64,000 nt of DNA from Blastocatellia bacterium AA13 (GTDB lineage: Bacteria > Acidobacteriota > Blastocatellia > UBA7656): NCBI GenBank assembly GCA_003222245.1, contig QHVH01000022.1, positions 1 to 64,000 on the forward strand, given 5' to 3'. The notes under the pieces are model-generated. The model did no database searches and was not told the origin of the DNA. It was given only the letters and a program-made list of their open reading frames with translations. The position numbers and the translations under genes are program-made. Of the stretch, positions 34,292 through 44,264 are shown one piece after another; within the stretch, counting starts at the first letter, position 1; every line of letters begins with the position of its first letter.

Positions 34292-36814
34292 ATGGAACTA
34301 CCAGTTGTGATTCTTCCGGACCCGCCAGTCAACAAGGGGCTGGATTACGTGTATCTCAAAGAAGAAGGTACAAGGCTCGTGCAAGAGTTGTCGGGCGACA
34401 TCTGGACCGATTACAACGAATCGGATCCGGGGGTCACTACGCTGGAACAGCTCTGCTATGCATTGACCGAGCTTTCCTATCGGGCCGAGTTTCCGCTCAA
34501 GGATCTTTTGATCGACCGGCCCAACGGTAGAATCAGGACTCGCCGCCAGGCGTTGTTCATCCCACGCCGAATCTACACGTGCAACGCGTTAACCGAAAAT
34601 GACTATCGCAAGCTCATCGTGGATCGCGTCTCGGGAGTCGAGAACGTCTGGCTCACACACTATGACAGCCGTGATCCCGAGAGATCGGTGAACGGCCTGT
34701 ACGACATCTGGGTTTATGCGCCGGGACTCGGCCCGCTTATATGCGTTCCGGATGAAGTTAAACAGTTGGCCAGGCGCGTGCGGCGAGTCTATTGCCGAAA
34801 CCGAAGCCTCTGCGAAGATTTGCACCGAGTGCACATACTCGAGCCGCTGCGGACGGTCGTCGAAGCGGCGGTTACCATCGGCAACTCACAAACAGCGGAT
34901 GCGGTTCTGGCCGGGATATTCTTCAACGTGGGAAACCTGATCGCGCCCGAATTGCGCAGAGAGCCGCTGAAGAGCCTGATGGATCGAGGCGTATCTCCGG
35001 ATGAGATATTCAACGGTCCTCTTCTCACGAACGGTTTCATCGACAGCGTGCAGCTTCAAGCCAAAGCCTCAAAGATTCCGGTTCAGGAAATCGCCCGCGC
35101 GATCGCGCACAGCTCCGGCGTGCTCAGCGTTCGCAGCCTCAGAGTACGAGTAGAAAATCAGCCTCGGCCCTTCGAGCGGAATCAGTCCATACCGGTCGAG
35201 ATGAAAAACATTCTCAGCCTCGATACAGACGCGGGACCGGGTGGACGCTTCACTATAAAGCTCTTCAAGAACGGCATAGAGTGCAAACCCACTCCGTCCA
35301 GGGTCAAGGTCGAGCTCGACAGGTTGTGGTCAGAATACCGGAGAACCTATCGGCTGCTTCCGCAATACAAGGAATATTTCTCGGTTCCCAAAGGCGAGTA
35401 TCGAGAGATCGAGCAATACTATTCAATACAGAATCAGTTTCCGAATGCGTATGGAATCTCGTACTACGGCACTCCGGAAGACTCGACGACGGAAAGAAAG
35501 GCTCAGGCGAAACAATTCAAGGGTTACTTGATGGTATTCGACCAGTTGATGGCGGATTTCTTCGCGCAGCTTGCGAGAGTCAGGGATCTTTACTCCACCG
35601 ATCCGAGATTGGTGAATACGTATTTCTATCAGTATCTGTACGACTCCGTGCCCGACGTGAAGCCGCTGCTCGACCACGATTATCGCGAAGGGCTGCCGCG
35701 AATAGTCGAAGGCGAAGATCCGTTCACCGCCAGGCGCAATCGTTTTCTAGACGTCCTGCTCGCGCTGTACGCCGAAAAGCTCGATGCTTCGTCGCTTGCC
35801 GAAACAAGCTGTGAAAATGAGCAGGGCGGCGATGGGGAGGATTTGGTCGAAGCCAAGCTTGCGCTGCTCAAGCGTCTGGTCTCCAGCACGCACAATCGGG
35901 GCCGGGGCTTCGACTATCTTGCGGCTCCGTCGCCCGGCAATATCGCGGGGATGGAGATCAAGAGCCGGATTCAGCTCGGCATTAGCTGGCGCGAACGGCG
36001 GCCGTTGATCAGCGTGCTTGACGAGCTTGGTCTGGAGATCGCCGAATCCGAATCGACGGCGTCGATCGGCCGTCCTGCAAACCGCTTCGGTGAACACATC
36101 GAAGAAGAATTCATTCCGGTGACTCGCCTGACTACTAACCCGGAAGCCTGGCAGGAGGCCGCCTCGGCGGTGCTTCGCGGACAACGCGCTACCGAAGAAT
36201 TTCTCAGCGCGGCGTCCGATTTTGTGAACTACCGCGCAGGCCAACTACCTGGAGAAGGCGCCGTAACTCTGGTCTGCAGGGATTGCCGCGATAAAGAGTG
36301 GCTCCTCGTCGGCAAGTATCCGGACCTCGATGCCGCGGCCGCGGCGGCCCGAGCGATAGCCTGGATTACTCAGCTCGTCAATCGATGGAGCCGTGAGTTG
36401 TACGTAGTCGAGCACACGCTGTTGAGATTCGGCCGATTGAGAAGCAGCGACAAACCGCGGCCGGAAACGGACAATGAATGCGATCGAGACTCAGGCTACG
36501 AGCCGCCCGCCGTCCCGTTCGTTTACAGCTTCACGATCAGCGTGATCGTGTCAACCGCGATGGCGGTAGAGATCGGGTCAGAGTATCAAACGACGGTCAG
36601 GGAGATCATTCGAGCCAACACGCCGGCTCATATCGTCGCCGAGTTCTGTTTCTTGCGTCCGCGCGGAATGTACTCGTTCGAAAGTCTCTATTGGGCGTGG
36701 CGCGAGGCTTTAAGAAATGGAGACATAGACAAGATTGCGCGTACATCGGCTCGGCTGCGCGAGTTTCTCGAGGGGTGCCGCGCCGACTCCGAAGCAGAAG
36801 CGCATTTCGATTAA
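34292..36814 (+). CDS. Baseplate wedge protein, Afp12-like
   Basis: 840 residues; the ATG at 34292 follows AGAGGA 6 bases upstream. Residues 30-66 carry the signature of this group, DPGVTTLEQLCYALTE and LSYRAEFPLKDLL, where an aspartate-proline-glycine is followed by LE-x-LCYA. The rest of the protein alternates beta domains and helices (LYDIWVYAPGLGPL, QYYSIQNQFPNAYGISYYGT), with no membrane segment. In Afp and PVC the Afp12 gene lies between Afp11 and the fibre gene and gives the second wedge component; here it comes after the cargo genes, a rearranged order seen in other eCIS. Confidence 0.82.
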   Translation: MELPVVILPDPPVNKGLDYVYLKEEGTRLVQELSGDIWTDYNESDPGVTTLEQLCYALTELSYRAEFPLKDLLIDRPNGRIRTRRQALFIPRRIYTCNALTENDYRKLIVDRVSGVENVWLTHYDSRDPERSVNGLYDIWVYAPGLGPLICVPDEVKQLARRVRRVYCRNRSLCEDLHRVHILEPLRTVVEAAVTIGNSQTADAVLAGIFFNVGNLIAPELRREPLKSLMDRGVSPDEIFNGPLLTNGFIDSVQLQAKASKIPVQEIARAIAHSSGVLSVRSLRVRVENQPRPFERNQSIPVEMKNILSLDTDAGPGGRFTIKLFKNGIECKPTPSRVKVELDRLWSEYRRTYRLLPQYKEYFSVPKGEYREIEQYYSIQNQFPNAYGISYYGTPEDSTTERKAQAKQFKGYLMVFDQLMADFFAQLARVRDLYSTDPRLVNTYFYQYLYDSVPDVKPLLDHDYREGLPRIVEGEDPFTARRNRFLDVLLALYAEKLDASSLAETSCENEQGGDGEDLVEAKLALLKRLVSSTHNRGRGFDYLAAPSPGNIAGMEIKSRIQLGISWRERRPLISVLDELGLEIAESESTASIGRPANRFGEHIEEEFIPVTRLTTNPEAWQEAASAVLRGQRATEEFLSAASDFVNYRAGQLPGEGAVTLVCRDCRDKEWLLVGKYPDLDAAAAAARAIAWITQLVNRWSRELYVVEHTLLRFGRLRSSDKPRPETDNECDRDSGYEPPAVPFVYSFTISVIVSTAMAVEIGSEYQTTVREIIRANTPAHIVAEFCFLRPRGMYSFESLYWAWREALRNGDIDKIARTSARLREFLEGCRADSEAEAHFD

Positions 36815-36937
36815 TGACGCCGCAAGACTTCTAAGGGACTGTAAGAAATTTACTTTCCGATTTGACCGCGTGCTGAGAGTGAATGTATCGGCGGCGCTCG
36901 GTTGCCGCCCCTGCTTAGGAATCGGTTTACGACCACG

Positions 36938-39900
36938 ATGATCAAGCTGTCCCACAGCGTTAGAAGACAAAGCCTGGAAATCGATGTCGATTCGGAAGCG
37001 ACGGCATTGATGCTTCAATCGAGGCTCGAGGACATCAACCGCCGCTCCTTCCTGCCTGTCATTGAACGAGTGCTGGACGAGTTTGCGATTCCGGGGCGCA
37101 GGCTTAAGCTGGCCAGGCTCGATATCGACCTTGGCGCGCTCTCGCTATCAGGATTCGAGACGACCGCCGCTGAACGGCTCTATCGAGAGATGCGTTCCGC
37201 CCTCGAAACTGCTTTGCGGGATCAAGACCCGGCCGCAGACCCGCGCGGCTCTAATCAACCGGAGCACGCGTCCCTGGTTGAAATGTTTGAGTCGTATCTC
37301 CTTCGCGGATCACTTCCATTCTGGGCTCCCAGCGGTTCCGTCGCCTCGCTGGAAGATCTGATTACGGAGTTAATCGAACAGGACCCTTCAAGTGTCGCGA
37401 GTGTGATTCGCCGCAACGGCCACAGGAAGCTCGTCCTCGAACGCCTCGTGCTCCAGCTTGACGATGGGTTTCTCGCGCGGCTGCTTCATCTGCTCGAACC
37501 GGAACACGCCGCATTGATCATCGCGTACCTGATTGACCTCAAGAGAGTGCACAGGGTCGAGCCGATCATAGATGTGAGCGAGCGCGGATTCTCACGGTTG
37601 CTCTGGGTGTTGGCGCTCGCCTATTTGGTCCGCGATGCGGGATCGCAATTCAACCGTAAGAGTTTTGTCAGGTCTTTGCTGGAGGGAATCGCGAGAAACG
37701 AATCGCTCGACTATGGGAGCATATTGACTACCCTCGGCCGCGGCCTCGAAGAGACAGAGACAAAAATCTCCTTGAACTCTTCGTTGCCGGGCGTGATCAA
37801 CGCGCTCGTGAATGAGCTCGACGTTTCTACTGGCGAGGCAAGCGATCGCTTCGAAGCGAACCGTGGCCAGCCTCTTTTTGAGCTGGATGAATCCGGTTTC
37901 GACGAAGCATCGATTGACCTGGATGCATTGATCGAGCACATCCGCGCCAACGTTTCCCGCGTCGGCCTGCTTGAGCGGATAGTCGTTGAGGCCAGCGAAG
38001 TTTTCCTGCGCCGGCTGCTTTCCCGCCTCGATCCCGAGCACGATGAGCTGATCATCGCCTACATGATCGATCTCAAAGAAATCCATCGCGTTGAGTACAT
38101 CCCGCCCATCAGCAGCAAACAGTTCGACAGGCTCTTATGGCTGCTCGTTCTCGGGTATGAAGTGCGCGACCCCGGCTCACAGTTCAATCGACGGAGCTTC
38201 GTCAAGTCGCTCCTTGAAGGAATGGCGGAGAGCGAAGGCCTCGACTATGGCGGAATTGTATCCACGTTAGCCTTGGGTTTGATGGAGACGGGCAAGAAAG
38301 CCTCCATTAAGTCATCGCTGCCCGCGGTCATCGGCGAGTTGTTCGATGAGCTCCCCGATGAACAAGGCGGCGCTCAATTGAGGGAGCCAAGGGCGGGTCG
38401 AGGGCCGTTTCAGACAGTGCGGCCCGCTACGGCTGCGTACGATCAATTTGAAACGCTTCGCTACTATTTGACTCACGGACTGCTGCCGTGGCACGCGCTG
38501 TTGTGCGAGCCAGGCCTCACGATCGAGGCAGCCGCGGCGCCGCTCCAGACGCTTTCCGCTTCGCAGTTGCAAGCATTGTTGTCGCTTGAGACAGGCGATG
38601 CGCGGCGTCTAGCTGTGCGCCGCGCGGTTCAAATGCTCTCCGAAGGCGCCGTTCAATCTCTGCTCGCTAAATTACTCGGCGGCGCCTTTGATTCCGGACC
38701 ATTCTTCGAAGCGGTAGCGACCTTCGCGCGAGAGTCGAAAGACTGGCGCGCGTTCTTCGTGCTTGCGATCTGCTCGATTCTTGACGGTCAGGCCATCGAT
38801 TTAGAGGCCATCGCGGCGTCCGCGGCTGAAATGTTGTCCGAGGACGCGCCGCTTCCGGGACCACCGGTGAATTGGAAGCCTCACGTTCTCAAATCAGCGA
38901 TCGCCGCGCAGCTTGAGCGCCGCAAGGCGCCTGTTGCGGCCGAGCATTCATTGGCTGATCTTATACAGGCGTTGATGACGCGCCATCCGCAAGACGCGCG
39001 CCATTTCTTCTTTGAGTTCCGCGAGCCCGAACGCTTGAGCGCGATTGTGGCGGAGCAATGCCCAGCCTCCGTGTTCGATGATGCGATCGAGCTGCTAAGG
39101 CCGGCCGAAGCGGATGTCATCGCCGCATTCACGCGACTCATAGCCGGTATCCCTGCGCCATATAGGCCGGGGGCCGACGCAAAGGTTCAACAAGCAATCC
39201 TCGTGGAGCTACTACATCTGGGGGACGGCCGGTCTCTAGGCGAGGGCTTTCTTCTGAGAGTCATTCGCCGGCTCTTTGCTACGCCGCTCTCAGAGAGGCT
39301 CTCAGAGCTATTCTTGCGGGAAGCCGCGGCGTGGGAATCCGACGATCCATCGCTCGCGGAATATGCCGGCTCTCTCAAAAGGGCCGTTCAAGCCGCCGGA
39401 ACACGCGCAAACGGTGGAGCCCACGATGAAGATCACGAAGGCGACGAAAACGAGTCAGCCGCGGTGCGCGGATCATCAAATCTGCTCGATGCGATCTTCG
39501 ATTTTCTGCTCGGCAAGACGGTTGAGACGGAACCGATAGCGCATACTTTGGCCGGGCCCGCTTCGCCGATAAATATCATCTCCAGCGATGCTCTGTTGCA
39601 CTCATTGCTGGTGCTGCTCGACGAGTCGCCTGCTTCGTTGATCTCTTTCATAGCGCGCGAGGCCGCCGATCGTCGTGTGCGCGAACACTGGGTCAAGGCG
39701 CTGCCCGAATCGGTGCTTGTGCGAATCAGCTATCTGCTTGCACCGCGCAGGCACAAATTGCTGATGGACGGAGCCGAGGTGCTGGCATCGGCATGGCTTG
39801 AAACCGCGCCGCCGAGCTGCTCGACGTTGACGGCGCGGCGCGAGCTCTGGCTCTTCCTGTTGGAATTTTTTTCAGGGAGTCACGGCGGAGATCTTTCGTT

Positions 39901-40744
39901 GAAACAACTCGTCGCGGCGCTCTTCGATCACTACGCCGCAAGGTATCAAACAGCGTCGCCTTCGGCCGCAGAGCGAGAAGCCGCCGGAAGAAAGCTGTTC
40001 GAGCGGGCGAAGGACATGGCTTCGGCAGGCGGCCGACCGGGTCTCATCGGAGTATTGAAGAGCGACCGCTCGGAGCTGCTGGCATCGTGGAAACACGGCG
40101 CGGCAGCTAGATCCGCGGCAAACGCGAAGGCAAGATCGGATCGGGCGTCGAGACCGGATTCGCCGCGACTCGCGACACGCGGCCGAACCCGCTTCAATCT
40201 CGGAGAATCCGACAGCGACGATTCGTCAGTCGACTCGATTTACATCGGCAACGCGGGATTGGTGCTCGCCGGACCGTTCCTGCTCCAGTTATTCCGCTCG
40301 CTGGATATGCTGGAGCAGGAAGAGAATGGACCCTTGAAAATGCGCGATGAGGAGACCGCTTCACGCGCTGTCCACCTGCTCCAGTACCTTGTCGCCGGCG
40401 CCACGGCTTCGGCGGAGCCGCTGCTCATTTTGAACAAGATCCTTTGCGGCATCGCCGTTGAGTCGCCTGTCGAGCGGGGGATCGAGGCGACCGATCAAGA
40501 GCTTGAATCCTGTGACAAACTGCTCAAATCCATGATCTCGAACTGGACGGCTATTAAGAACACCTCGGTTATTGGACTCCGCGAAACGTTCCTGCAACGC
40601 GAAGGTAAGCTGGATCGTTCGGATGACGGCTGGAAATTACGCGTGCAGCGCAAGACAGTCGATGTTCTGGTCGATCAAATTCCCTGGAGCGTATCGGTCA
40701 TCTATCACCCCTGGATGCCAAAGCCCATTCACGTAACCTGGTAG
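36938..40744 (+). CDS. Contractile injection system tape-measure protein (Afp14-like), with tandem duplication
   Basis: The ATG at 36938 gives 1268 residues. The N-terminal pattern, LSHSVRRQSLEIDVDSEATA and FLPVIERVLDEFAIPGR and LKLARLDIDLGALSL, identifies the CIS tape-measure family, whose length sets particle length. A region at about 164-295 is repeated at about 343-474: LLHLLEPEHAALIIAYLIDL against LLSRLDPEHDELIIAYMIDL, followed by SQFNRKSFVRSLLEGIARNE against SQFNRRSFVKSLLEGMAESE. The remainder is mostly helical with Ala/Leu/Glu composition. The C-terminal end, VSVIYHPWMPKPIHVTW, is the conserved C-terminal anchor. Being long, it predicts a long tube. Confidence 0.9.
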   Translation: MIKLSHSVRRQSLEIDVDSEATALMLQSRLEDINRRSFLPVIERVLDEFAIPGRRLKLARLDIDLGALSLSGFETTAAERLYREMRSALETALRDQDPAADPRGSNQPEHASLVEMFESYLLRGSLPFWAPSGSVASLEDLITELIEQDPSSVASVIRRNGHRKLVLERLVLQLDDGFLARLLHLLEPEHAALIIAYLIDLKRVHRVEPIIDVSERGFSRLLWVLALAYLVRDAGSQFNRKSFVRSLLEGIARNESLDYGSILTTLGRGLEETETKISLNSSLPGVINALVNELDVSTGEASDRFEANRGQPLFELDESGFDEASIDLDALIEHIRANVSRVGLLERIVVEASEVFLRRLLSRLDPEHDELIIAYMIDLKEIHRVEYIPPISSKQFDRLLWLLVLGYEVRDPGSQFNRRSFVKSLLEGMAESEGLDYGGIVSTLALGLMETGKKASIKSSLPAVIGELFDELPDEQGGAQLREPRAGRGPFQTVRPATAAYDQFETLRYYLTHGLLPWHALLCEPGLTIEAAAAPLQTLSASQLQALLSLETGDARRLAVRRAVQMLSEGAVQSLLAKLLGGAFDSGPFFEAVATFARESKDWRAFFVLAICSILDGQAIDLEAIAASAAEMLSEDAPLPGPPVNWKPHVLKSAIAAQLERRKAPVAAEHSLADLIQALMTRHPQDARHFFFEFREPERLSAIVAEQCPASVFDDAIELLRPAEADVIAAFTRLIAGIPAPYRPGADAKVQQAILVELLHLGDGRSLGEGFLLRVIRRLFATPLSERLSELFLREAAAWESDDPSLAEYAGSLKRAVQAAGTRANGGAHDEDHEGDENESAAVRGSSNLLDAIFDFLLGKTVETEPIAHTLAGPASPINIISSDALLHSLLVLLDESPASLISFIAREAADRRVREHWVKALPESVLVRISYLLAPRRHKLLMDGAEVLASAWLETAPPSCSTLTARRELWLFLLEFFSGSHGGDLSLKQLVAALFDHYAARYQTASPSAAEREAAGRKLFERAKDMASAGGRPGLIGVLKSDRSELLASWKHGAAARSAANAKARSDRASRPDSPRLATRGRTRFNLGESDSDDSSVDSIYIGNAGLVLAGPFLLQLFRSLDMLEQEENGPLKMRDEETASRAVHLLQYLVAGATASAEPLLILNKILCGIAVESPVERGIEATDQELESCDKLLKSMISNWTAIKNTSVIGLRETFLQREGKLDRSDDGWKLRVQRKTVDVLVDQIPWSVSVIYHPWMPKPIHVTW

Positions 40745-40748
40745 CGCA

Positions 40749-42128
40749 ATGAACGACGAATTGCGATCCGCCAACGCGGCCTGCATAGAAAACGAAGCGG
40801 CATGGTTTTGCGAGGTCCTCGATCTGAGGTTCAAGCTGCACTCGGGCGAGACACCGCGATGTGATCCCTTGGCCGAGCTTCCGCCGCCGGAAGTTGACGA
40901 TCTGGAGTCTCCATACGCGCGGGTAGTAAGCGCCTTCAATATGACCGCGGCTGAGCGACTGGTCGTTATCCTTGCTTATTTGCCGCATACCAAGCCCGAC
41001 GCGCTCGATCCGTTCTTCATTCAAAATCAGTCCGTACAGCGCCGGTTTACGGAGTTCGGCGGCTTGATCGGCCTGTCGCATAGCGGTTTCCTGCCCACCG
41101 CCGAAACGGCGATGTTCATTCTTGCCGGCGACGACATCAATTTCAGGCTCGAGTATTATCACCTGTTCGACGCGGATCATTATTTATATCTAAGCAATAT
41201 TCTGCGGCTCGATCACAGGCACACTGAAGAACCTCCTCTTTCAGCGGCGCTGCACATGACCGCTGAGTACGTTGAGCGACTCACTACGGGCCGCCCTTAC
41301 AATCCGCCGTTCAGCCCCGAATTTCCCGCCCAGCTCATCGCTACCGACTATGAGTGGAGCGATCTTGTGCTCGACGCGGCCACTATAAGCGAAATCGAAG
41401 ACATCGTGGCTTGGATCAAGCACGAGGACACTTTGATGAACGGCTGGTCTCTGAAGAAGCGGCTCAAACGCGGCTTCCGGAGCCTGTTTTACGGCCCGCC
41501 CGGCGCCGGCAAGACATTGACCGCGAGTCTCCTGGGCAAGGAAGCCGGTTTGCCTGTTTACAGGATCGATCTGTCAAAGGTCGTGTCAAAATACATTGGC
41601 GAGACCGAGAAGAATCTCGCAAGTCTATTCGATCACGCGGAGCATCAAAACTGGATATTATTTTTCGACGAAGCGGATTCGCTCTTTGGAAAGCGGACTG
41701 AGTCTAGAAACGCGAACGACCGTGCAGCCAATCAGCAGGTTTCATACCTGCTGCAGCGAGTCGAGGACTTTCCGGGTGTCGTTATTCTTGCGACGAACCT
41801 CCGGTCAAATCTCGACGAGGCGTTTGCGCGCCGGTTCCAATCGATGATCCATTTCCCGATGCCAGGCGTCGAGCAGAGGGTGAGGCTCTGGGAGGAGAAC
41901 TTTCTCAATAAACCTTACAAGCTGTCTCCCGACGTGGATCTTCGAAGGCTGGCAGAACAATTCGAGTTGTCGGGCGGAAGCATAATCAACGTTCTTCGCT
42001 ATGCGTGTTTGAAGGCGGTGGTGAGATCGCCTCAGGAGATAACCTCGGAGGATCTGGTTTTCGGAGTCAGACGTGAACTCCACAAAGAAGGAAAATTCTT
42101 GAAACAGGCAAGCGGGATATCGGGCTGA
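40749..42128 (+). CDS. AAA+ ATPase (Afp15-like assembly ATPase)
   Basis: 459 residues. Walker A is GPPGAGKT at 249-256, Walker B ILFFDEADS with D307-E308, and the sensor/arginine-finger region is ATNLRSNLDEAFARRF. The N-terminal 200 residues (beginning NDELRSANAACIENEAAWFC) are the eCIS-specific domain. This class is the Afp15/Pvc15 family, needed for particle assembly or for loading of cargo into the tube. The gene follows the tape measure by 4 bases and is the last of the locus. Its length is slightly shorter than Serratia Afp15. Confidence 0.94.
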   Translation: MNDELRSANAACIENEAAWFCEVLDLRFKLHSGETPRCDPLAELPPPEVDDLESPYARVVSAFNMTAAERLVVILAYLPHTKPDALDPFFIQNQSVQRRFTEFGGLIGLSHSGFLPTAETAMFILAGDDINFRLEYYHLFDADHYLYLSNILRLDHRHTEEPPLSAALHMTAEYVERLTTGRPYNPPFSPEFPAQLIATDYEWSDLVLDAATISEIEDIVAWIKHEDTLMNGWSLKKRLKRGFRSLFYGPPGAGKTLTASLLGKEAGLPVYRIDLSKVVSKYIGETEKNLASLFDHAEHQNWILFFDEADSLFGKRTESRNANDRAANQQVSYLLQRVEDFPGVVILATNLRSNLDEAFARRFQSMIHFPMPGVEQRVRLWEENFLNKPYKLSPDVDLRRLAEQFELSGGSIINVLRYACLKAVVRSPQEITSEDLVFGVRRELHKEGKFLKQASGISG

Positions 42129-42317
42129 GCCGTGATTCACGGATGAGGTCTCAGGGATAGGGGAGCCGGATTCAAAGAAAGAGGTCGGCGATCAGATTCA
42201 AGGCATGAATGGCGACAATCCTGGAACTGCTTGCCCGAACCGGCGCGGACCAAGCACCAGCGATGCTCACAATCCGGTCAGAGAATGGCGCTGAAATGTC
42301 TGCCTGGCGGCTCAGCC

Positions 42318-44171
42318 TCAGGGGCCCGCCGTGCGCGAGGCTCCGTTTCCGCGAATCTGCTCATAATGAAGCGGGCAGATAAGCGGCTCGCTTGGGAGGT
42401 ATTGCCTCAGCGCCTTTATCCGCTCGTTCAGTTCATTGATCGCGTCGGACTGCCCTCCCTCGGCTTTGATCATTACGACGTCCTCTTCAAGCCTTTTGAT
42501 TTGGTCCGTGATGCGCTTTGTTATTTCGAAGTAGCGATTCAACTCCTTTACCAGAACCTCGGTTCGCCCGCTTATGATGCTTTCAGCGATTTTCTTTTCA
42601 GACTCAACGTCGTCGCTTGAAAGATCTTCGATCGCGACGATGAGGCCGAAGTCTTCCAGGAGAACGATTGGACCTACTTCCCACACAATCGCCCTGACCT
42701 TATCCAGCTTGAGGGTATGGTTCAAGTCGATCAGCGCGATGGGATCGTTTTCGAGCGCCGTGCCGATAGCCGCCTCGAGGCGCTGCCTGACGGTCGAAAT
42801 CGGCGGCAGCGTCCTTCGAAATTGCTCCCACCGGTTGCGATCGACGCCGTCGATTCTGAAATATCCTCGAAACAGACAGGCTTCCGCGTTTCTCCGATTG
42901 CGCGCTATCTCAGCTTTGAACGCGCAGGGCTCTCGCCGGAGTTCCGCGAGCGTGCGGGTTACCTCGGTTTCGCCAGCGGTCAGAACAAGGACGCCGATGG
43001 TTGCGTCGAATTCGTTCGACAGAACAGTCTCTAAATGGCGTTCCAGCGTCTCCTTGAATTCCCATCGAAGGTCAGGGACAGCGGGCGAGCGAGAGTCGTA
43101 TATGGCCGCTGGGTTGGTCGATCGCACCAGTTGGCGCGTCGCCTCGATGACCGCCTGCCTTATTTCCGTCGGCACGCTGAGGCCGATCGCGAGCAAAGGC
43201 TTAATTCGATCAAGCGTCTTAAGCTCAAGGCTAAAAGTGAGGCCGAGGTTCACGAACAGATTCGAGACCTCACACTCGAATCGGCCTTCCGGTTCACCGA
43301 TGCAAATCGGGATTCCCGAGCGCCAAGAATACGGCTCATCATTTCCCTTAGGCGTTCTTTCCAAGTTAATCGCGCTCACGTCGTATCCGGTCGTTGCGAG
43401 TTCTTGCTTGAGGCGACGTATAAGGCGCTGATTGAAGTCGAAAGTGTTGAACTCCTTCCACATAGATCCGAGAGACACCTCGTGAGCGAAGTAGTCCTGT
43501 ATTGAATTCCTTATGAGGTCACGAAGCGCAGCATCGGGATAGGGGATCCCCCCGAAGCCCATTGATCTGGCGAGTTCTATTCGGGCTGTCAAGTCCTCGT
43601 CGCGGTAGTAGTCGTTGGCGTGGACGGAGAAGGTGTCTACAATCTTTACGCAAAGCGGGCTACGCGGAATCACGGCGGAGTCAACTTCGAGCATGAGGCC
43701 CGCTTCGGATAGTGCCTTAGTACGCAGAGCTCCCTCCAGCAGTTTCTTGGGATCATGCCGGAGCGCGAATAGTGAGCCATTCTGTTTGGCTGCCTCTTCG
43801 AGCGCCCACTTCGCCATCAAAGCGTTCATAGTCGCGCCCGGATCGCCGCCGTGATGCAACACCTCTGCTACTTGTTTTTCGCGGCCGGGCGGACAGGACG
43901 CTTTATAGCTGATCCGTATGTCAACTGAATTGTCATCGGAGGCCGTTGGCTTGTGAGTGATGGTTATGGCGCCGAAAGCTTCCGCCGAGGCGTCGTCCGA
44001 ATTAGAAACGATAAAGTACCTGAACTCGCGAAACGGTCCCCAGAAGCCTTCGGTTTCGACGGCGCGGCCATGCTTCGGATCGATAATGACACGCCGTTCC
44101 GAGTCTCGCGTCGCGGTTGTCTCGCGTCTCACCTGACGCATTACGCGGTCAAAGTCATGTGTTTCAGTCAT
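42318..44171 (-). CDS. Unknown protein of the CHAT cassette, possibly SPFH-like
   Basis: 617 residues; GGAGG stands 6 bases before the ATG at 44171. I do not recognise it with certainty. It seems to consist of two or three alpha/beta modules of about 180 residues, each a strand-rich half (VDIRISYKASC, RFECEVSNLFVNLGLTFSLE) followed by a helix-turn pattern (ATMNALMAKWALEEAAKQ; EIRQAVIEATRQLVRSTN) and a closing strand (ELATTGYDVSAINLE). That order is reminiscent of SPFH/band 7 proteins; the comparison is weak. A C-terminal coiled coil (540-600) follows. No membrane segment or signal peptide. It is the third gene of the CHAT operon, 93 bases after the second. Confidence 0.55.
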   Translation of the reverse strand: MTETHDFDRVMRQVRRETTATRDSERRVIIDPKHGRAVETEGFWGPFREFRYFIVSNSDDASAEAFGAITITHKPTASDDNSVDIRISYKASCPPGREKQVAEVLHHGGDPGATMNALMAKWALEEAAKQNGSLFALRHDPKKLLEGALRTKALSEAGLMLEVDSAVIPRSPLCVKIVDTFSVHANDYYRDEDLTARIELARSMGFGGIPYPDAALRDLIRNSIQDYFAHEVSLGSMWKEFNTFDFNQRLIRRLKQELATTGYDVSAINLERTPKGNDEPYSWRSGIPICIGEPEGRFECEVSNLFVNLGLTFSLELKTLDRIKPLLAIGLSVPTEIRQAVIEATRQLVRSTNPAAIYDSRSPAVPDLRWEFKETLERHLETVLSNEFDATIGVLVLTAGETEVTRTLAELRREPCAFKAEIARNRRNAEACLFRGYFRIDGVDRNRWEQFRRTLPPISTVRQRLEAAIGTALENDPIALIDLNHTLKLDKVRAIVWEVGPIVLLEDFGLIVAIEDLSSDDVESEKKIAESIISGRTEVLVKELNRYFEITKRITDQIKRLEEDVVMIKAEGGQSDAINELNERIKALRQYLPSEPLICPLHYEQIRGNGASRTAGP

Positions 44172-44264
44172 AGGAGACCTCCGTCAAATAACAACTCGCT
44201 CATAACATCCCTCTAGTCCAAGTTTGCGGATGACGCTGAAATTAAGCCCCCCCGCAGCCGCTAA

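Noticed and set aside
42130-42142. CCGTGATTCACGG hairpin after the AAA+ gene as a terminator
   Set aside because: Six-base stem with no U-tract.
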